Source: CAZIKB01 sp964539665 (GTDB lineage Bacteria > Zhuqueibacterota > Zhuqueibacteria > Oceanimicrobiales > Oceanimicrobiaceae). Taken from it: a DNA stretch of 46,449 nucleotides. A program made the position numbers and the translations under genes. The notes beneath the pieces were generated by a model. That model saw only the letters and a program-made list of their open reading frames with translations. It had not been told where the DNA came from and ran no database searches. The stretch spans positions 1 to 46,449 of the forward strand of contig CAZIKB010000047.1 in NCBI GenBank assembly GCA_964539665.1, in the 5' to 3' direction. Positions 42,489-46,449 of this stretch are shown piece after piece (the stretch's first letter is position 1; every line of letters starts with the position of its first letter).

Positions 42489-42719
42489 ATGAAATTCAAG
42501 CGAATAACCGTTCACCCTGACCAGATGGGTGGTGCTCCATGTATTCGTGGTCTTCGAATACCGGTCGCTACAATTGTAGGCATGGTCGCCAACCGCATGC
42601 CTGAAGAAGAGATTCTGGCGGCTTACCCAGATCTCGAACCAGAAGACATTCAGGAAGCGTTGCTTTTTGCCTCGCAGGCAGTACGAGAACGCCAGCTGCC
42701 CATAACCGAAGTAGCATGA
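42489..42719 (+). CDS. DUF433 antitoxin
   Basis: 76 residues from ATG 42489-42491 after AAGGAG (the longer frame from 42465 is rejected). DUF433 landmarks: ITVHPDQMGGAPCIRGLRIPV, MPEEEILAAYPDLEPEDIQEAL. These winged-helix proteins are the antitoxin partners of DUF5615 PIN-like toxins. Its stop overlaps the start of a truncated DUF5615 frame (ATGA). It is divergent from the kinase gene. Confidence 0.92.
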   Translation: MKFKRITVHPDQMGGAPCIRGLRIPVATIVGMVANRMPEEEILAAYPDLEPEDIQEALLFASQAVRERQLPITEVA

Positions 42720-42847
42720 GATTTCTGGTCGACAATGCTCTGTCCCAGCTTCTCTCCAGGGAATTGAACCAAAAAGGCCATGATGCCATTCATGTTCGTG
42801 ATGTGGGTATGGCGGTTGCCTCCGCATTATTGCCAGGTTTTGCATAG
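42716..42847 (+). pseudogene. Truncated DUF5615 PIN-like toxin
   Basis: Reads MRFLVDNALSQLLSRELNQ then KGHDAIHVRDVGMAVASAL before an early stop. Full DUF5615 proteins are about 110-120 residues and carry two more Asp near the middle that are missing here. The acidic start LVDN and HVRDVG are typical. So the toxin is broken while its antitoxin is intact. Confidence 0.75.
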
Positions 42848-43260
42848 TATGAAGCGCTATCTCGATGGCTTCCTCATTGGCAATATTCGATCATTGATCA
42901 TCGATTTCAAATTCCCGCCACCGATTTACACGAATAAAAAACCGATTCAATAAATATGACTGCGAGTATATTTTAATTTTGACTGAATTAACTTAAGATA
43001 TGAAAGTTCAAAATTAATGTCAAAGAAAAAGCATTATGATTAAAGGATAGTTGTTAGTTGATTTGAAAGACGAGGAATGATTTTTTGTGAATAAAAATAA
43101 CGGTTTTGAACTTTTAATGTCACGCCTCCACCCGCAACACCTCTAACGGTGGCCGATCCAGGATTCCCCGACTATTGAGCATTCCAATTATAATAGTCAA
43201 GCATAAGCTCATGCAAAATAAAGCGGACTCTTCTCTTGAGTTAAACCAATAATTGTAAGC
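42848..43260. other. Intergenic with a copy of an ABC permease 3' end
   Basis: The minus strand at about 43120-43197 encodes TIIIGMLNSRGILDRPPLEVLRVEA-stop, nearly identical at protein level to the end of the 45320 permease gene, without the rest of the gene. The flank about 43008-43045 matches 45230-45266 (AATTAATGTCAAAGAAAAAG core). No other gene is seen. Confidence 0.6.
43119..43197 (-). pseudogene. 3' remnant of an FtsX-like permease gene
   Basis: About 25 codons equal to the C-terminus of the 45320-46449 permease. Most differences between the two are synonymous (about a dozen in 79 bases), so this copy was under selection until recently and derives from a diverged homologue rather than a fresh duplication. 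Confidence 0.7.
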
Positions 43261-43422
43261 CTATACTTTTTCTTTGCATTTAATACCGTACTTTTTCCTA
43301 ATCATTGCTAACTCTTCGTCTTCCGCTGTTGGATTTTCCAAATATTTTTGAGACATTTTTTCTCTTATCTCCCGCATCATGGCAACAGCATCAAATTTCT
43401 TTTTTGTTTTGTTATGATTCAT
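43261..43422 (-). CDS. VapB-type antitoxin-like protein (53 aa), toxin absent
   Basis: ATG 43420-43422 after GAGGAAAA. Reads KKKFDAVAMMREIREKMSQKYLENPTAEDEELA..., a short Lys-rich helical antitoxin type usually followed by a PIN toxin. Here downstream lies only the permease remnant, so it is an orphan. Confidence in the class is moderate. Confidence 0.6.
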   Translation of the reverse strand: MNHNKTKKKFDAVAMMREIREKMSQKYLENPTAEDEELAMIRKKYGIKCKEKV

Positions 43423-43471
43423 TGACGATTTTCCTCAGTAACTTTATCTCAATTAAAGGATAGCCATATTT

Positions 43472-43495
43472 CTACGTAATCGATCTTTTTTTCAT
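43472..43495 (-). CDS. Eight-codon mini-ORF with a strong ribosome site
   Basis: ATG 43493-43495 follows AGGAGGTGA at an ideal distance, the strongest Shine-Dalgarno I noticed in the window, yet the frame ends after MKKRSIT. A one-base change in the A tract would extend it to about 15 codons. It may be a leader peptide of the 43422 antitoxin gene or a broken gene start. Confidence 0.35.
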   Translation of the reverse strand: MKKRSIT

Positions 43496-43532
43496 ATTTA
43501 GTCACCTCCTATGGAGAATAGGCTAAATATAT

Positions 43533-44003
43533 TTAGAACTGCCAACCCTCTCGTCCCATAAAACCTTCCAAGTTCATACAATCAATATTAAAATGTTCAC
43601 AAACGTTGGGTATCCTGGCAGCATTTTTCTTTTTATCCTCCTCAGTAATTACACAAGCATTTCTGACTTTTGCGGAAGCAATTACAAACGGATCTGCAAC
43701 TGGTGTTCCTTTCAGTCTTTGCTTTTGAGTAACCAAATACTGAAAATGAGGAATAGAAAATATCTCTCGAACAAATATCATTTCCTCTTGGCTTGGTTTA
43801 TTAAAGATGTTTTTGTTTGTTACTATCCAATCATGCAGGTGTGGTTTGCTCACCTCAACATTAAGTTCTCCAAAAACCTCTCGAACCGAAATGATTTTCC
43901 CCTCTGATACGAATTCATCAAAATTTCCCCAGAAAGATGGAAATCGTTCAGGAAAATAATGACTAAGCACGATAAAGCTATTCGTATCAAAAATATAGAC
44001 CAT
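43533..44003 (-). CDS. PIN-domain toxin, DUF4411 type
   Basis: 156 residues from ATG 44001-44003, overlapping the stop of the regulator gene by one base (TAATG). The longer frame to 44093 is the tail of that gene. PIN residues: YIFDTNSF (first Asp), REVFGEL (Glu), VADPFVIASA (Asp). The DUF4411 group pairs with an XRE-ImmA protein as here. Likely an RNase that is restrained by its partner. Confidence 0.87.
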   Translation of the reverse strand: MVYIFDTNSFIVLSHYFPERFPSFWGNFDEFVSEGKIISVREVFGELNVEVSKPHLHDWIVTNKNIFNKPSQEEMIFVREIFSIPHFQYLVTQKQRLKGTPVADPFVIASAKVRNACVITEEDKKKNAARIPNVCEHFNIDCMNLEGFMGREGWQF

Positions 44004-45166
44004 TATGAAGCTTTCCTTAGCACATACTGCTCCAATCCCGCAACACTCTTCACTCGAATATTTAAATAATCTGCAAGTTGTTCCATTGTGCAACGACCCT
44101 GATAATATCTCCCAAATGCTAAATTAAGAAATTTATCACCTAAGTAAGTAGCTTGAGTGGCATAGTAGCGTCCGCCACTTTTACTCTTTTTGTTTTCTTC
44201 AAATTCTTTATTCAATTGTTTCACTTTCTCAAGATAGTATTCTCGGTCTATAAGTTTTCTGTCAAGTAACTTTCTGAGAATTAATTCGCGGCTTACTTTA
44301 TACTTTGAAGCCAACTCGCCCACAGTTTCGTCATCCCATGAGCGTGGAATCAGCCATTGTTCAAAGTCACTCGAAGGCACCAGAAACTCGGCAGCAAAAC
44401 GATTACAAAAAACCTCTTTTTCTTTTGCATCTCCAGTTAGAGAATGAATGTAGTGGTCATCTTGCTTGGTAATTCCATTTGTTTGTAATAAAATGTGCGA
44501 TAACTCGTGAAAAATGGTAAATATTTGACGAGTAGCTACTGTACTATTGTTAAGATAGATAATAGGAAACTCATCATCGATTAAAGAGAATCCTGATATG
44601 TCGTTTTGCTTAAATGATCGTTTAAAAATGAATATTCCTTTTCCTTCTACAGCATTTCTCCAGCTCTTGAGTGCATAATGGGTATTTTTCCAGCTCTTTT
44701 GCTCCTCAAGTTGAATACCCAAGTAATTTCGCACTTGGTACAATAATTCGTCAATGTTTATGTTAACAGCGACTTGAATATCCCTATAAAACTTTTGCTC
44801 AGATGGATTTTCCCCATCATTCAACTCCCCCAGTGCGAGTTGCATTGCCTTGCCTTGCCTGAGTGCATATCGTGTGTCAACAGAAAGATTATCTAATTCA
44901 AACTCAGGTAGCGTTCGAAACGACTGCCTGGGATCTGGCTCGACAGGTGGTTTGGGGAAGAAAAATATGGCAATAGGCCGTTTATAAAGTTGATAGGCCA
45001 GTTTTTCTAACTGAACATAGGTCGGAGCACTCGATCCAGACTCCCAATTCTCGATGACCTTCACATCTTTTTTCAAAGCAGAAGCAACTTCATCACGGGA
45101 ATGTCCCGACCGTTCTCTCGCCCATTTTAGTATTTCAGGATTAACTCCTGCTACGAACTCAGCCAT
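44003..45166 (-). CDS. XRE-family HTH plus ImmA/IrrE metallopeptidase regulator
   Basis: 387 residues. N-terminal helix-turn-helix (SGHSRDEVASALKKDVKVIENWESGSS), then an ImmA/IrrE peptidase domain with the zinc motif HELSH in TIFHELSHILL and a following CNRFAAEFLVP. The C-terminus covers the remaining HTH-like part. It would repress its own operon and act as the antitoxin or be cleaved in response to stress. It is the first gene of a two-gene module with the PIN toxin. Confidence 0.9.
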   Translation of the reverse strand: MAEFVAGVNPEILKWARERSGHSRDEVASALKKDVKVIENWESGSSAPTYVQLEKLAYQLYKRPIAIFFFPKPPVEPDPRQSFRTLPEFELDNLSVDTRYALRQGKAMQLALGELNDGENPSEQKFYRDIQVAVNINIDELLYQVRNYLGIQLEEQKSWKNTHYALKSWRNAVEGKGIFIFKRSFKQNDISGFSLIDDEFPIIYLNNSTVATRQIFTIFHELSHILLQTNGITKQDDHYIHSLTGDAKEKEVFCNRFAAEFLVPSSDFEQWLIPRSWDDETVGELASKYKVSRELILRKLLDRKLIDREYYLEKVKQLNKEFEENKKSKSGGRYYATQATYLGDKFLNLAFGRYYQGRCTMEQLADYLNIRVKSVAGLEQYVLRKAS

Positions 45167-45319
45167 TTATCGATAAATTTTAATTTTAGTGATTAATACT
45201 CAGTAGAATTAAAATAAAGATAACAATGCTAAAAATTAATGTCAAAGAAAAAGTACAAAGATTAAAGAGTGGTAATAAATAAAATCTTAAAAGTAGTTTT
45301 CACGACTGTTCTATTTTTT

Positions 45320-46449
45320 TCACGCTTCCACCCGTAGCACCTCCAGCGGTGGTCGGTCCAGTATTCCCCGACTATTGAGCATGCCAATTAAAATCGTCAG
45401 ACCAACTACAACACTCAACACAATCAAGAAAGGCAAAACAGTCGGTACAAATACCGAGTCAAACACGAAGAACGCCAATGCCCAACTGCCCGCATAAGAA
45501 AGGATAAGACCAGTAAAAGCCGCAAATCCGCCCAGAAAGACATACTCAATCATCATTATTTTGATGATTTGCTTGCGGGAAGCGCCTAACGTGCGCAGAA
45601 GAATACTTTCCTGCACCCGCTGAAACCGGCTGGTAATCACCGCGGCTGCCAGCACTATCAATCCGGTCAAAATACTGAAAAAAGCCATAAATCGAATTAC
45701 AAAAGAGATTTTGCTTAGAAAGGTGTCCAGCGTATTGAGCACCAGGGCCAGGTCAATCATGGACACATTTGGAAAGGTTCGCACGATAGCTCTCTGCAAT
45801 TCGGCAGATTTTTCAGTGGTCTGAGCTCGGGTTGCCAGTACAAATATTTGGGGAGCGTATTCCAGGACTCCTTCCGGAAACACGACGAAAAAGTTGGCCT
45901 GAATGCGCTGCCAGTCTACCTTGCGCATGCTGGCTACGTAGGTGGTTAGATTCACTCCCTGCACATTCCATACAATGGTGTCGCCGAGGGCCAAATTCAG
46001 ACGACCTGCAGCCTCCTGTTCAATAGAGATAGGGATGATTTTCGCGTCTTCAGCAACTCTTTCGTGCCAGGTGCCAGATACCAGTTCTTCTGTCTCAAAT
46101 AAATGACTGCGGTAAGTGGTTCGAAATTCCCACCGGAGCAGACCTCGTCGAACAGTTCGACTTGAATCACTGAGGATATCTTCCACGCTTCGACCTTTTA
46201 GCGTATCTATTCTCATGGTTATCATAGGCGCTTCCTGGACGATGGGCAGATCAAATGACTGCACGAGCTGACCGACCGCGTCTTTTTGATCGGGTTGGAC
46301 GTCAAACAAAATCAGGTTGGGTCGATTACCGCCGCCAACATAAGTCACTTTCTGCAGCAATGTGTCATGGGACAAATAAAGCGTGGTGATTAGAAAGGTG
46401 CCTAAGCCAATGGACAACATCAGCACGGATGTTTGATTGTTCGGGCGAT
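45320..46449 (-). CDS. FtsX-like ABC permease, C-terminal part (runs off right edge)
   Basis: The frame stays open to the window edge through RPNNQTSVLMLSIGLGTFLI, so the start codons near 46418-46426 are internal. The visible part has one large periplasmic domain and the last FtsX helices near the end (FVIRFMAFFSILTGLIVLAAAVI; RVQESILLRTLGASRKQIIKIMM; FLIVLSVVVGLTILIGMLNSRG). It resembles YbbP-type permeases that work with a YbbA-type ATPase. Its last 25 codons occur again as a remnant at 43119-43197. Confidence 0.88.
   Translation of the reverse strand, partial: RPNNQTSVLMLSIGLGTFLITTLYLSHDTLLQKVTYVGGGNRPNLILFDVQPDQKDAVGQLVQSFDLPIVQEAPMITMRIDTLKGRSVEDILSDSSRTVRRGLLRWEFRTTYRSHLFETEELVSGTWHERVAEDAKIIPISIEQEAAGRLNLALGDTIVWNVQGVNLTTYVASMRKVDWQRIQANFFVVFPEGVLEYAPQIFVLATRAQTTEKSAELQRAIVRTFPNVSMIDLALVLNTLDTFLSKISFVIRFMAFFSILTGLIVLAAAVITSRFQRVQESILLRTLGASRKQIIKIMMIEYVFLGGFAAFTGLILSYAGSWALAFFVFDSVFVPTVLPFLIVLSVVVGLTILIGMLNSRGILDRPPLEVLRVEA

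Noticed and set aside
42474..42845. Minus-strand 123-codon frame
   Set aside because: Antisense shadow of the DUF433 antitoxin and the truncated toxin.

Overview
The window looks like a chromosomal segment of an uncultured Gram-negative bacterium, probably from the FCB side of the tree (Calditrichota/KSB1-like). This is an inference from gene content: MacB/FtsX permeases of the 800-residue type, a Ser/Thr kinase fused to a TolB-like domain and TPRs, secreted M14 and DUF885 proteins, and very large multihaem cytochromes. No rRNA, tRNA or ribosomal protein gene is present to test it.

Left part (1-14.3 kb), accessory. Nearly all genes are on the minus strand. An IS1182-type transposase is cut by the left edge. 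Five imperfect palindromes (about 421-490, 1103-1178, 4854-4920, 6671-6755, 7757-7830) resemble integron attC sites. Each lies just 3' of a minus-strand gene. In four of them the unpaired bases sit in the arm nearest that gene, as in attC. The genes between them are a methyltransferase, a small membrane protein, an FtsX permease, a 91-residue protein, a DUF885 protein without its zinc motif, and a class III cyclase-like protein. From 12.6 down to 7.9 kb runs a tight operon: a DNA methyltransferase, a protein with both an Hsp90-like and a histidine-kinase ATPase, and a receiver protein whose C-terminal half is split off by an apparent -1 frameshift. This is the best candidate for a phage-defence or conflict system here. 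Above it, 12.9-14.3 kb is a gene graveyard: a tyrosine-recombinase N-terminus, a short conserved fragment, the tail of a CCA-adding enzyme and a collapsed VapBC pair.

Middle (14.6-34.7 kb), core energy metabolism. On the plus strand are an indolepyruvate oxidoreductase alpha-like protein lacking its ferredoxin domain, a secreted M14 peptidase-like protein and a methyltransferase. A long minus-strand cluster follows. In transcription order it holds a PAS histidine kinase and NtrC-type regulator, a receiver with Glu at the phosphorylation site, ferredoxin, a KorA-like subunit, fused KorB-KorC, a Cys-rich small protein, a radical SAM protein, a zinc-ribbon TPR protein, an 11-haem cytochrome, a b-type cytochrome, and a 19-haem cytochrome fused to a b-type membrane domain. 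The layout suggests 2-oxoacid oxidation (or reductive carboxylation) linked through ferredoxin and the quinone pool to periplasmic haem wires.

Right part (35-46.4 kb). This holds a beta-CASP nuclease-like protein, an unusual adenylate kinase paralogue with an unknown partner, an HD protein with a clear terminator, a HAD hydrolase and the Ser/Thr kinase. A DUF433 antitoxin with a truncated toxin follows. An XRE-ImmA/PIN module is flanked by two diverged copies of the 3' end of an ABC permease gene, and the permease itself runs off the right edge.
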